A DNA stretch of 64,000 nt, from positions 1-64,000 of the forward strand of contig JAPYKE020000260.1 of NCBI GenBank assembly GCA_028554795.2. Direction: 5' to 3'. A program made the translations under genes and the position numbers. The stretch comes from Sinohyriopsis cumingii. Its lineage: Eukaryota > Mollusca > Bivalvia > Unionida > Unionidae. The notes under the pieces are model-generated. The model worked only from the letters and a program-made list of their open reading frames with translations, did not search any database and was not told the DNA's origin. Below, in pieces: positions 51,431 to 64,000 of this stretch; position 1 is the stretch's first letter, and each line of letters starts with the position of its first letter.

Positions 51431-52570
51431 TTCGAATCTTATCCATTGTATTTGATTTGAGGATAATTCCCCTTATACTGGTAAAATTTCTCCTAAAGAC
51501 TAGTACGATTATGAGTAGAGCTCACTGATAGATACGTTGATGTGATCTTCACTCAATGGGTCTCACACCACTAAACACTAATACAAAAAATGAAGTTTGC
51601 ATAATTTGTTGAAATGGCAAAATGAAAGGGTCAAATGCAGATTTATGCTGCTAACCAATCTACAAAAATTACAAAACGCAAAATGGAAATAAAAAAATGA
51701 AAATTGTTGCCAAAAGTTTTGTATAAAAAAGTACATCAATGCACTTTGAGAAAGATTTTGAAATGGAAAAATCAAAAGGTCAGGTGCAGACTACATAGTC
51801 TGAAGCTAACCGAAAACTTCAAAATTTACAAAATTGGAAATTAAAAAGATGCAAAGGAGAAGATGAAAACGAAAAATATAAATTGTAAATTGTAAGCAAA
51901 AAGGTAAATATCAAAGATGTATCAAGGCATATACTTCAAACCTTAGAGCTTATGAGCTCATTTACTTCCCGTCGCTTCCCATTACTTACTTTGGTCGAGG
52001 CGAATCTCGAACTCACGCGGTCAGAAAAGAAACGTCAGCGATATATACATGCTATCACCTTAGGCATGTACGCCACCCCGCGCCCAAAAGTCCAGTGTGA
52101 AGTAACGAATCATTTATTAGTCATTCACTTTACAGAGCTACAACTGTATCCTAAGTACTGGTAGTGGTGGTGATGGTGTGCATGTTCGAGTGCTATTGTT
52201 CACGCCTTTTATGTTTTTCCTGTTTTCTGTCACTTCCCCAATCTTGGAACTCGTACGTGATCATTGGGTAATACGCACTGAATGACGTTGGACAATGTCT
52301 ACTCCTATCATTGTATTTATAATATCTGGAGTAAATAATTATTAAAGAAAGCGTATATATTATATAGTTATGATTTTGACCCTCTGCTTCATACAGCTAT
52401 ATGTATAAACTAATTTTTAAAGGGATAATTAAATTTTTAAGGTATATTTACCGTCACCATAAAGAACCTCACAAGAACACATGCTACCTCTACAGTGTAA
52501 TTTGCCTAGAACGTCAACGCATAGTCTCAGGGATGGAAAGTAGTATGACAATGGATCTTTTGGATCAAGC

Positions 52571-53620
52571 TTATTCATATAGGTCAATATCTTCTTTCCT
52601 CCATGAGTTCACTAAGTTTGCAAATTTTTGCATAATGTCGCGCTTGAATGTAATATTTACGCTTGCGGTGGTAGTGGTGCGGCGATAACAGCAACACAAG
52701 CAATCACCGCAGGTGCGGGCTATCTTGTTTGAATAAATAACGTCAATAGCGTGATCATTGTCGAAACTCTTTTTAAAGATGAACGAAAAATAATTAATTG
52801 TGGATAACGTAAGAAAGCCATACAGGAAAATCTGCAGACCTGTTGTAACAAAATTGATCCCAGTCCATGAACCACCACTTCTTACGATATGCACGTGCAA
52901 AGTAATAGTTTGTGACTTCCAGTAAAATTTCCTCGGAGGGTTCCTGATAACATCTGAATCGCAAACACAGTTCAGACACTCCAAAAAAGTTAAATGACAT
53001 TTCATTGCGCCCAGAGTTATAGTTCGAAGCGATATCAATACATGTCTTGCTGCGCTAATGCTGTATTGTGCAGTTTTTTTTTCCCTTGATAATTGCTGAA
53101 CGTTTACTTCATGAAAGTCAGTGGAAATCGTTTGAAATGACAGCGGTGATGTACCAGAACTCATAAATGAAAACAAACGTGTTTCTGCAGTCACTGAAGT
53201 ATCTACAATGCTAATTTTGCCAACACACCTTTGCCTGCAGCATCTCCATGACGCCATTGCATCATTGTCTGTTGATTTTCGGTACAATAAGAATGTGTGT
53301 TTGGTTCCGAAAATAACTTTCTGTGCATCCATTCAAGACACAAAAATGTGTCATAGGTATCACGCACTAAAATAATAATTATCTCCGTGAAGTTGACACC
53401 GAAGCTGTACGAATCCAATGTTATATTTTGCATTCATACTAACTACGGAGGATATTATAGCATTTCCTATCGTGTTTCTGACGTTTCCAACGGTATACTG
53501 GAACTGATCATGCTCGAATGCATACTTGTTAGACATCATAAACAGTTCAGCGGAATATGCATAATCATCACTGCATCTGGTGAGTCCAAGATTGGTTGTG
53601 ACAATGTAAACGTTGCTCAT
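52571..53620 (-). pseudogene. fossil Polinton major capsid gene, duplicated copy
   Basis: Copy of 32043-33060, same relic condition, few differences. Confidence 0.85.
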
Positions 53621-53636
53621 ACACGCCTAGGTCTCC

Positions 53637-54700
53637 TTTCCGCCAATTAAATAATAATAAATAATAAGCGCCGCTAAACAACACCAGACGCCGTAACTAA
53701 AGCGCGCATGACAGAAGCACGCAGACATTTGCGTGCCGACAAATGCGCGCAATGATAAACAACCTGATAAATACGCACAAGACAAAAGCGCACATGTACA
53801 TAAGGTTGAGTGATGTGATGTGTGATTTGGATTTTTAACGTAGCTTTAACAATTTTTCAGTCATATCGCTACGATGTCTGCAATGTAGCAGTTTATAGTG
53901 ATGTCTAGCACTGGAGCATCATGCCGCAGACATATAGCATGATGTCCCACCCAGTCACATTATCCTGACACCGGGCCGACCAGTCCTAACACTAACCTCT
54001 TAATGCTGAGCGCCAAGCGAAGCAGCTGTTAGTACCATTTTTGTAAGTCTTTGGTATGACTCGGCCGGGGATCTAACCCACGACATCCCGCATCCGAGGC
54101 GGACGCTCTAACCACTAGGCCACCGGCGCGGTATATAACGTTGAGAAGACAATAACAAAGTTTAAATGAGAAAGCAATACAAAAATGTTAACTGAGAAAA
54201 CAATACAAAAATGTTAACTGAGAAAACAATACAAAAATGTTAACTGAGAAGATAATACAAAAATGTTAACTGAGAAGACAATACACACAAGTAAATTGTG
54301 CAATTAACTTAAACGGTTGAGAAGACGGAGAAGCTAACATTGCTTTGAATTAATGTACTATGAGAAAATGTTAGTTGATCCACGCAGTTAAATTGTAATC
54401 AAGACCGTAAGTTTGTGCTTTATCTGCTCAACTTTTGGTACTCATTCTTGCTTCGGTCAATTATAAATAAATTTAACCCTCCGTTGATCGGCAATAATTA
54501 ACAAGTGAAGCGTGTTAATTGGCAAGGCATGTGGTCTATTCGAAAATGATATAGATTCGTATGCCTAAAAAAAGATTTTAATGCCTTCTATTGTAAGATG
54601 ATTTGTTCACACGTTCTTAGGCGCGCTTATGTCTGCGCTGTGCGCTTGTGACTGTGCGCTTATGTCGTCGCGCATTTGTCTTGCGGGCTTTTGTCAGGTC
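53637..54700. mobile_element. about 1 kb element with GC-rich subterminal repeats, duplicated copy
   Basis: Copy of 33075-34140, including the internal SINE family 2 and 26 bp repeats. Confidence 0.5.
53816..54134 (-). mobile_element. SINE family 2, duplicated copy
   Basis: Copy of 33255-33573. Confidence 0.8.
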
Positions 54701-54851
54701 ACCCAGCACCATGATACCGTTGTTCATGATTCCAACCCGGGCATTGACGGGGCGTGAATGGGCGTAAATGCTACGAAATGTCATTAACATTATCAGTTGT
54801 CCCGGATCACTTTAGGCAAGTGCAAGCATCGTTGTGTTAGATAAATCATGG

Positions 54852-55107
54852 CTGGTGTTGTTGCTGTTCTAGGGTTTAACGCCATGTTTCAGCACAAGAT
54901 AGGCTATACATGGCGGCCAGTATAACTGGTGGAGGAAGAACCCTGGAAAACCCAGGGAAGAACCACCAACCTACGAGAAGCTACTGGCAGGCTTTCCCAC
55001 GTAATCACGCTTGCCGAGCCTTGGACTCGAACCCACGCAGACAAAGGTGAGATGGCAGTGATCCGAAACGGTGAGCGCTTTAGGCCACTCGGCCACTCGG
55101 GGCCCCC
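54852..55107 (-). mobile_element. SINE family 1, duplicated copy
   Basis: Copy of 34292-34546. Confidence 0.85.
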
Positions 55108-55436
55108 ATGGATGTGTTTTCTTGATCTTCACGCATCACATCGAAGTGTATGACATGATTATTTGCACTCGGGGCAAGATCATCATCGATTGAGTAAAGT
55201 ATTTTCATTTTTTTATATCTTTAATTCCTGATATATGGAATTCCCGTAAATCTTACCGTGTTTGGGTATGGAGAACTATCTGTTCGGTACAGTTAACTGT
55301 GAAGGTCTTTATAGTGAAGTAGACGTTAAAGGTAGCATATTTTTAATGGCTTTTTGCGTTTTTTACAAGTGCGTATTTTATAATTTGGTTATGATTTATG
55401 GGATGTATATATTTAATTATTAATGGTCTCTTGATA

Positions 55437-55690
55437 GCTGGTGGTGTGGCAGCATAAAGTTGATAGGGTGTGACGGAATAGAGCGGGCAGTGTGGCAGTA
55501 TAGAGCTGGTAGGGTGTGACGGAAGAGAGCGGGCAAGGTGACAGTATAGAGCTGGTAGGGTGTGACGGAATAGAGCGGGCAGTGTGGCAGTATAGAGCTG
55601 GTAGGGTGTGACGGAATAGAGCGGGCAGTGTGTCAGTATAGAGCTCGTAGAGTGTGGCGGAATAGAGGGGGCAGTGTGGCAGTATATGGC
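55437..55690. repeat. 46 bp minisatellite, about 5.5 copies
   Basis: Copy of 34877-35175 with one unit fewer. Confidence 0.9.
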
Positions 55691-57655
55691 TACCAGTGTG
55701 AATCTGCCCTAAGACCTTACAACACGAATGAAAAACTATTCGCGTAACACAATTATATAGTCCTCTAATTGTCCTCAAGTCACAATTAGCATTTTCTAAG
55801 TAAAACTATTAAGTAATTGAAAATAACTTTCTTGAAATATTTAATGTTTACAAAAAAGATTAGTCATAATTAGAAGCTCTGTTACTAAGACTGTAATACT
55901 GGATGTGGAATATATCAGGTTGGGAAGGTCTATTTATAGGGGAATTCTAATAATCTTGACCCATACCCCAAAAATGTTTATTTCTATTAATAATGATCCT
56001 ATATTTTAAACCCATACACAAAGAGATTATTTTAGCTATGTATTAATTGTTTGAAAATAAACAAAATTAATGATTCAGTTCAAATAGAAAATAAACTTGA
56101 TTTTGGACAAGGTCAAACCAAACATCCAATGTTATATTACAATATCATATAATGAAATGTATTTTTTTAAAAACTAACAAAAACTATCAAATAATGCAAT
56201 TTAAATATACGTAACAAATAACAGTTTGGTCTCATATCTGGCAACATAACACAATACTAATATCACCGAAAGGGGCGGAGGATCAAGAATTCGTTCGAAG
56301 TAGGTGAATTTCTAGCTATATAATAAGACATTGAATTGTAAATTTGCATTGTTAGTGCAAATTATTATATCAACTTCCTCATTTTTGTAATGACATATCC
56401 ACAGTATTTTGATATCATATCTTTGGCGAATGGTATCTTTTGACATATTCATGAGAGAGTCTAGTTTCGTCTTTTCAATTAAGTCATAGTATGTAAGGCA
56501 GATCATTATTAGGCAACACGTGTCTGTTTGATGTTAATTGTAATAGTTATTATATTTCTTTATCCATCTCATTATGACATTACTATTTATGATGATGAAT
56601 ACGTATCAATTACTGCGCTGATTCGAATACTACAAGGTTTTGTAGGAAATAACATGGAACGAGAAACCTTTGCTTGTTGGTTTAGACAACAGCTATTGAG
56701 AATTTCTCCCATTGATTACACTTTGCTTCTGCAGCGTAGCACAACATTTTATTAAAAGAAGTCGAGCGTGGATGCCATTGGTATATTATAATGCTAAAGG
56801 AATCTCCCTAATTAATTTATTCCTTGCGATCTTCACTTCTTGTACTACATTGATTAAAAAATTAAATGTTATAGATGATGTATTCACTACTCGTTTAATT
56901 GTCAATGTAAGTGATTTCACTTTTTCTTGCACAAGATCATACAATGACATTTCCGGCCTTTTTGGTAAAGGCTTCACAAAGGTTTATATTGCTTTTTTTT
57001 GTTCTAAGATAATTTCTTAGTCGATTAATCTATATTAACACATCGGATACCGAAAAGGAAAATATGCATCTTTCTATAATAAGTCTGCATGACGCAACTA
57101 AGCGAAACAGCCATTTCGTCTTTGACACATTGTTAGAAACATTACATTGCTCGGGTAATATGATTCCCGCATTGTATATTCTTTCAAACTGATATACTCA
57201 AAACTCAGTGAGCATGCTCTTATAAGGGCACAATGTAGTAATAATTGGTAATGTCAAGGAGTATTGATGGCGTGGACTTATATTGGTTAGGTCGGTCTAA
57301 AAAAACCATTGCAATATTACCTTTAAAATATATTATGATTGTCTACATGAACATAAGTATTGGTGGCTCGAGACTAAACTAGATCTTTCTTGATTATTTT
57401 ATTGTATATCAAAACGTTTATTTTCCAATTTCTCTACGTTATTCATCCCTATTATTGCTATAATTTTTCACTGTTTCTGTCTTTCTTTTTCATATCACGG
57501 ATTTTTATGAATAACTGAAACTGTTATCCAGTGATCTGAAATAATTTCCAAATAACAGCGAACATTTCGCTTCAAATTCTGGTTACTTGTATAAATAAAT
57601 TTGTCTATTTGTCATTATGTGCCTCATATTTTGCTTATAATTCCAGTTTTCTGAA

Positions 57656-58000
<345 letters not shown>

Positions 58001-58207
58001 GAGAGAGAGATGTTACAAGTTCTTTATTACATGAATTCTACTAATGTGAGATAGTAATTTACATATGTCTGGGAATGTGAGATATGTGGCTGATTAAAAC
58101 ATTGTGTCTAATGTTAACACAGCATGTGCAAATTTTACCAAACATTTGGGAAAACAAATAAATGTTTTGTTAACGTGTTCATAAACAATGCCAGATCCTG
58201 ACCATTA

Positions 58208-58737
58208 ATGTTCTTTATACGGTTGAGGTCTTTAACGTTCTTTATACGGTTGAGGTCTTTAATCTTCTTTATACGGTTGAGGTCTTTAATCTTCTTTAAA
58301 CGTTTGAGGTCTTTAGCGTTCTTTATACGGTTGAGGTCTTTAACGTTCTTTATACGGTTGAGGTCTTTAATCTTCTTTATACGGTTGAGGTCTTTAATCT
58401 TCTTTATACGGTTGAGATCTTTAACGTTCTTTATACGGTTGAGGTCTTTAATCTTCTTTATACGGTTGAGGTCTTTAATCTTCTTTAAACGGTTGAGGTC
58501 TTTAATCTTCTTTAAACGGTTGAGGTCTTTAACGTTCTTTATACGGTTGAGGTCTTTAATCTTCTTTATACGGTTGAGGTCTTTAATCTTCTTTATACGG
58601 TTGAGGTCTTTAACGTTCTTTATATGGTTGAGGTCTTTAATCTTCTTTATACGGTTGAGGTCTTTAATCTTCTTTAAACGGTTGAGGTCTTTAACGTTCT
58701 TTATACGGTTGAGGTCTTTTATCTTCTTTATACTTAT
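58208..58737. repeat. 27 bp tandem repeat, duplicated copy
   Basis: Same number of units as 37678-38207, with a variant change in one unit. Confidence 0.92.
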
Positions 58738-59618
58738 GAGGGGTTTTTTTTCAATTTTTTTTTTAATACCCTGTAACTTTTGTCTCCAGCGCAGTGAACT
58801 GAATAATAAGCACAATGAGACTGACGAACTCTCTCTCTCTCAAAATTATGATCATTTGCCTATTTTCTAATGCGTATCTTCTACAAATTGTGTTCAACGT
58901 TGCATAAAATGTTACTATCTTGTGAGATAAGACATATACTGTTCACGAAAGCATCTATATATCTTTTTTGCGACGGGTACAGGTAAGACGTTTGACATTA
59001 CACCTGTGTCAGATAATGCTGACACTGCCGAATTCTTTATGCTCTAGATGTAGTTCATTATCATTTGTATGAGATCTTTTTCCTCGTTCCTTCTGATCAA
59101 ATTATAGCTGGGTATTACCTTCACATTATTATTAAGAGTACAGGCTAGACGTATGTCACATGCATGACTAAATTAACATATAAACAAACAAAGGGATATT
59201 TAATAAGGTTCAAGTTATTTTCAATAATGGAACAAGCCGAAACCAGCCCCACGTAATATCTATCCAAAGTATCCAGTTTCGTCTCAAAATTAGTCAAGTC
59301 TGACTTTCTTCTTTATTAATAAGATACAGGAACATAACTGCATGGGCCGTTGCAGCAGAACAGCGAAAATATATTACGAATCTGTAGCAATAATAAATCG
59401 CCCTCGATATTATGATAATGGTGTTTACAAGCATAATTTTAAATAGAAGCATACACTAAGACAAACATTTTATAATTATCCGATTGCTTTAGTGCCCAAA
59501 CTAATTATTTTAACACTTCCAAGAATCCCAAAGGGTGAGTATTAGCATGCGTGCGTTATATTGATAACGTACAGATAACATTTACCTCATTATTGGGACA
59601 TCGCCAAAATTGATTCAT

Positions 59619-59652
<34 letters not shown>

Positions 59653-61213
59653 GTTGATTGATTGATTGGTTGATTCATTGACTGACATTCTCTTGTTTAA
59701 TTTGAGAAGACTTTAAAGCTCCAATGTTAAGAAATTAAGCTTAATTTACGACAGGTGCTTAAAATCATCCTGAATATAATTGGGTTGTATTAGTGAATAA
59801 TACACCAGTGCATCGTCCCAAATCAGTCAACATTCACCTCTACACACTATATCTGTCTGATTATCCATTTATTCAATGCTTCTTTTTATCAGCTTTTGAC
59901 ATTTTAAGTATAAACTGGCAAGCTACACTCCCATCCGCATAGATACGAGAACACAATATATATTTCTGACAGAACATACCACTATATTTAAACAATAAAA
60001 TTAAAGCCAATTTCAAATTTGCATTTATTTATTTCTGTCACTGAGCGATGTCATTTATATTCTCTCTCGCGTGAAGCATAACAGGTTCCTCCTAACCCAT
60101 TACCGTCATTATATATATGGGTATCATTTCACCTGATACTTTTTCGGAGCAATGCGGAACGAGGAAAATACTTTTGAAACGTATATATCCAAATTGATAT
60201 GCCCTTTGTTTGATTCAAAGGACTGTAGCAGATCCTCATATCATTTCTATCTTTCACAAAAAGTTGTTTTTGTCAGAAAATTACTAAGAACAAAAAGCAC
60301 AAATACTTTAAACAGTCTCAGCTTGGATTTATAATATTAGTACTAGATTATAAAACAACAATTTATTCTTAAATTAAGATGAGCATATGTTCATATACGA
60401 CCTGTATGACTCTTTTGATAATAGTTACGGTGCAGAACATTCGATAATCAAGACTGAACAGACTTTGGATTGGTAAAATTAGTAGTAGATTATAAAACAA
60501 CAATTTATTCTTAAATTAAGATGAGCAAATGCTCATACACGACCTATATGACTTTTACTATAAGATTAAGCGTTCCTAACATGTGATATACTCTTAAAAA
60601 ATTACGATCTGAACAGCGCTCGACCATTTCCGTTCGCTCGTGAACTTTATTTCTCAACTTCACTGAAAAGACGGAGGATGTTCCGATTGCGAACGTTACT
60701 GACGTAAAACATATGAAAAGGAAAGTGCGCATGAGCTCGAAGCAAAATAAACGCATGTAAATAAATAACTCGAATTATACACAATGACACTTCACAAGTG
60801 AACTCGGGGCGATATGAAGACAGTAATTTGCTAATCAAAGATAGGTATATTTTAAATCATCAAGCATGACCAGCAATGGCTTGGATACTCGTTAATTTCG
60901 ACAACTGCACCTTAAACCGGAACTTAAGATATAATATATCAGGACAGGGTGAAAATTAGTGCTTAATCATCTAAGAAAGTTGCTAAGAATGCCTGATTTA
61001 AAAAATCTAATTTCCGACTGATAAAGTCAGAATATCAAAAGTTTGAATTAAAATGGATTAGGAATTTTTCTTTCAAACTAAACTGGTTATTTATCACGAT
61101 AGTATTCGTACACCCTCCCGTTTAGGCCACCGTATAATAACTAATTGATTAAGCCAGCTTGATTTCTAATTTTTATAAGATCCACTTTATCGAAAGTTGG
61201 AGTTGAAGAGAAG
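58738..61213. other. intergenic DNA, duplicated copy
   Basis: Copy of 38208-40683, including the (TTGA)n tract (59608-59685) and the 142 bp-spaced duplication (about 60311-60595). Nothing else seen. Confidence 0.6.
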
Positions 61214-63668
61214 AGCAGCAGAGAGGACGAACAGACCTTTTGCTGGAACGTCATTTTGAAAACTGAAACCTCATACGAACAAATATAAAATAATAAAGTC
61301 AATAACGACCATCCGAAGCCTCTAACTTACCGAGAGTTTCTCTGCTTGGGTTAGGTTCTTTTTGTTACTTTATTTTTGTCGAAATTTGTATGTGTTGTCG
61401 TTTACCCGCCTGACGTCTCATTGAGGTCGCAACCTCTCTGCTTCTATAATTAGATCATTATTATATCAGCCAAATATTGTATCAAGACCTGCATGATATC
61501 TTGTTCTGGGATCGTGTAAATCCGTGCGGTGCAGATAGTGTTTTTGAAAAGAAGCTACTAAATCCAATTATGTCCATATATCCGCTGCAGTAAGTCTGAT
61601 GAATATTTCTCAGAGTATGTGTATCAACTCCGTTAAATCCAATTATAGCATTATATTTATCTCTGCTCACTTTTGGTATTTGTGTATAACGTTGAGTGAC
61701 ATAAATTATACCTGTATTTATATGCCTACCTCTAGAAAATATTCGAGCTGGATTTATTTGTTTGTCAAGCATTACTTCGTCGTATACTACGATATTATTA
61801 TTAAAACCATCTAATTCATCTACGAACGGTGCTTCATAAATATCAATTATGACATTAATAATGTCATCACCATCTTCATTTAAATATTTTGCATTTTCAT
61901 TAAAATCTTTAAGTACACCGTAGCATCACTGAGCATCAACTGACGGAGTTACTAAATATAACTTGTCCCACTTGAGCCATCTCATTATCAAATTAAATAA
62001 TAATTGTGATTTACCGGACCCAGATGGACCTATTATTATCATTCTAATAGCATTTGGTAATGCTAAAATATGTTTTACTGGCTTTTGCTTTCATGACGCT
62101 GAGAAATCAATGACATCCATGTTGTAAAAATACAATGAATAATATGAATCTATATTGTGTTCGATGCAGAGCACATACACCAACGAGTATGTTGACAACC
62201 ATACTAACAAACAATAAAAGACGCACACTTTCAGATAAATGTGTAAAATGTGGCACAACAAATAAATTTATTTCTACCAGTAAAATAGGTGGTGATATAG
62301 CTACTTCATTAGGATAATTACCAGGAACGCCATGGGCTAAATACCCAGGAGAAAAACACCTTCCTGGATACAACTATTGTGATCCTGGTACCCGACTTGA
62401 TATCCGACTTGATAAACAAGATCACCTAAGACACGGAGAGTATCCTATAAATGATATTGATCGAGCATGTCACGCTCATGCTGTAGCTTATAAAAGTAAT
62501 GATTTACACCAATGACATATTGCAGATGTGAAATTGATACATGCATTAAATTCTATAAAAAAATAAATCTTTCAGAGAATCATTAGCTAATTGTTTGGTA
62601 AGATATGCGATGAAAGGTACATTATTATTCGGAGCCTGTAATTAATCAACCAATTATTAAAATAATAGACTCGATCTGTTACAGCCCAAGATGATATTGG
62701 AAGATTAGAGCAGCGATTAGTGAACTCGTTGATGCAGCAAATGCTACACGTTCCGCTCCTGCAAAATGGTTAGCACGATAGGCAATATGGCACATTTTAA
62801 CTGCCACGACATATATAAATTCAGTATGGACATTTTGATTTCAACACTCCTAACAAAGCTAGCTGATATTTTATTTTTACCCCACGATACTATCGAAATT
62901 GGTAGACGTCAATTGACATACAAATACGCGTTGACTGTCGTTGACGTTGCAAGTAGGTATAAAGAAGCAGAGCCACTATCAGCTAAAACAGCAACTGAAG
63001 TTTATTATGCCTTTGAACGAATTTATCAAAGACGACCCTTACGATAGCCACAACTATTACAGGTTGATCCTGGAAAAAATATGCGAAGGAAATAATTCAG
63101 AAAAATACCAGATCCCGCGATTGGGTTGCAATATTATCAAGTGTGATAGCTGCATTATATAATGAAATTACTCGAATAAATGCCATGAAACCCATTAAAG
63201 AGATTACAAAAAAGAAACATATGTCAATACAACGACATGACTTTTCAGAACAACCAGTATTAGGTAATGTTACTGTCAGGTATTTTTATTAACCTGATGA
63301 ACCTGAAGTTGGTAAAAAGAGTGACTGATCCTATTCGGAGTATTACGACATATACAATTTCGATCAGTGTAAAATTCACAGGTAGACCTGTAATATACAG
63401 AATAGATTCAACAGCTCATCAACGCGGATTTATATGTGAGCAATTACAAGTAATTTATGAAGACACACAATTACCACCTCATTCACGTTTGTAAACTAGC
63501 ACCTCGACGTCGATTACGTTCAAGACAGATCAGCATCACATTTTCGCGTGTATGACCAAACTTACTATTAATTATGTTTACAGCAAATTGTCTTTAAGAA
63601 TATTGTTCAACAACATTACCGTACTACAGCTCGCACAATTATTATTTTGCTATTGTTTCAGCGTTGTT
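61214..63668. mobile_element. old Polinton fossil, duplicated copy
   Basis: Copy of 40684-43142: terminal repeat, ATPase, PLA2, integrase and HNH relics in the same order. Broken in many places. Confidence 0.9.
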
Positions 63669-64000
63669 GTTGTTGAGTTTAAATATAGTGGCGTGCGCAC
63701 AATTGTGCATGTGCCACTTTTTTCTGACTGCGCCGCAGCCTGCTAGCTGTTCCTGGGGAAGGGGATGGTGCCACCTCCCCCAGGCTTTTATGGATTCAAG
63801 GAACCCTGATAGTTTGGCCTCAATCTGTGGGTCCATAAAGGTCCCTTACAGTTGAATGGTTGGCTGTCATTAGTGGGAAGGAGAGCTCGGGAACAGTCCT
63901 GCTTGCTTTACATCGCTGGTTTCTTGTTACATTTGCCTGGTGTTTCTTGCGATTTTTTTTTTCGAATTTTTTTCTTCTTCAAAATGTTCTAAAAGGGGGG
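63669..64000 (-). mobile_element. LINE 3-prime end, duplicated copy, runs off window
   Basis: Copy of the AAC-tailed 3-prime UTR at 43143-43477. Confidence 0.85.

Overview
The window looks like intergenic DNA from a mollusc, probably a bivalve. It has AT-rich spacers, (AT)n, (CT)n and (TATG)n microsatellites, many tRNA-headed SINEs, decayed LINEs, and Polinton/Maverick-type virus-like elements. No prokaryotic features are present. The species call is an inference from the repeat types. Host coding potential is minimal: two phase-matched exons on the minus strand near the left edge (559-660 and 1503-1716) that would encode the end of an ectodomain and a transmembrane helix.

Region 1 (1-6190) holds the candidate host exons, a decayed LINE (3053-4370, minus) and a SINE (4374-4622). 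Region 2 (6191-21599) is a 15.4 kb Polinton with 259 bp terminal inverted repeats that read as identical by eye, flanked by CTCTA. Left to right it carries a packaging ATPase, a zinc-ribbon/phospholipase A2 protein, an rve integrase, helicase-HNH and polymerase-helicase pieces, an HNH-NUMOD1 homing-type nuclease, a hairpin-rich intergenic segment with a tRNA-Arg-like sequence, small accessory genes, and then a leftward late block. The late block has penton-like, membrane, fiber-like, adenain-like protease, core, double-jelly-roll capsid, small virion and LIGGKRAGNN-motif proteins. The element is recent in its ends but not intact; I judge a handful of breaks plus one 0.97 kb inserted element. 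The ATPase, protease and capsid genes together point to a virion-forming ancestry, while integrase, polymerase and helicase serve integration and DNA replication.

Region 3 (about 22996-64000) is a complex rearrangement. A 5.7 kb arm (22996-28685) recurs inverted at 45266-51137 (5.9 kb). The sequence from 30580 onward recurs in direct orientation from 51138 to the window end, a period of about 20,558 bp. The joint at 45194-45266 carries a 73 bp copy of 22350-22422. Inside the duplicated unit are a second, much older Polinton fossil (40684-43142, copy 61214-63668) interrupted by a LINE, an isolated capsid-gene fossil (32043-33060, copy 52571-53620), a roughly 1 kb element with GC-rich subterminal repeats, two SINE families, a 46 bp minisatellite and a 27 bp tandem repeat. 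A Tx1/L1-like LINE (27770-30880) spans the left joint. I see no functional host gene in region 3.
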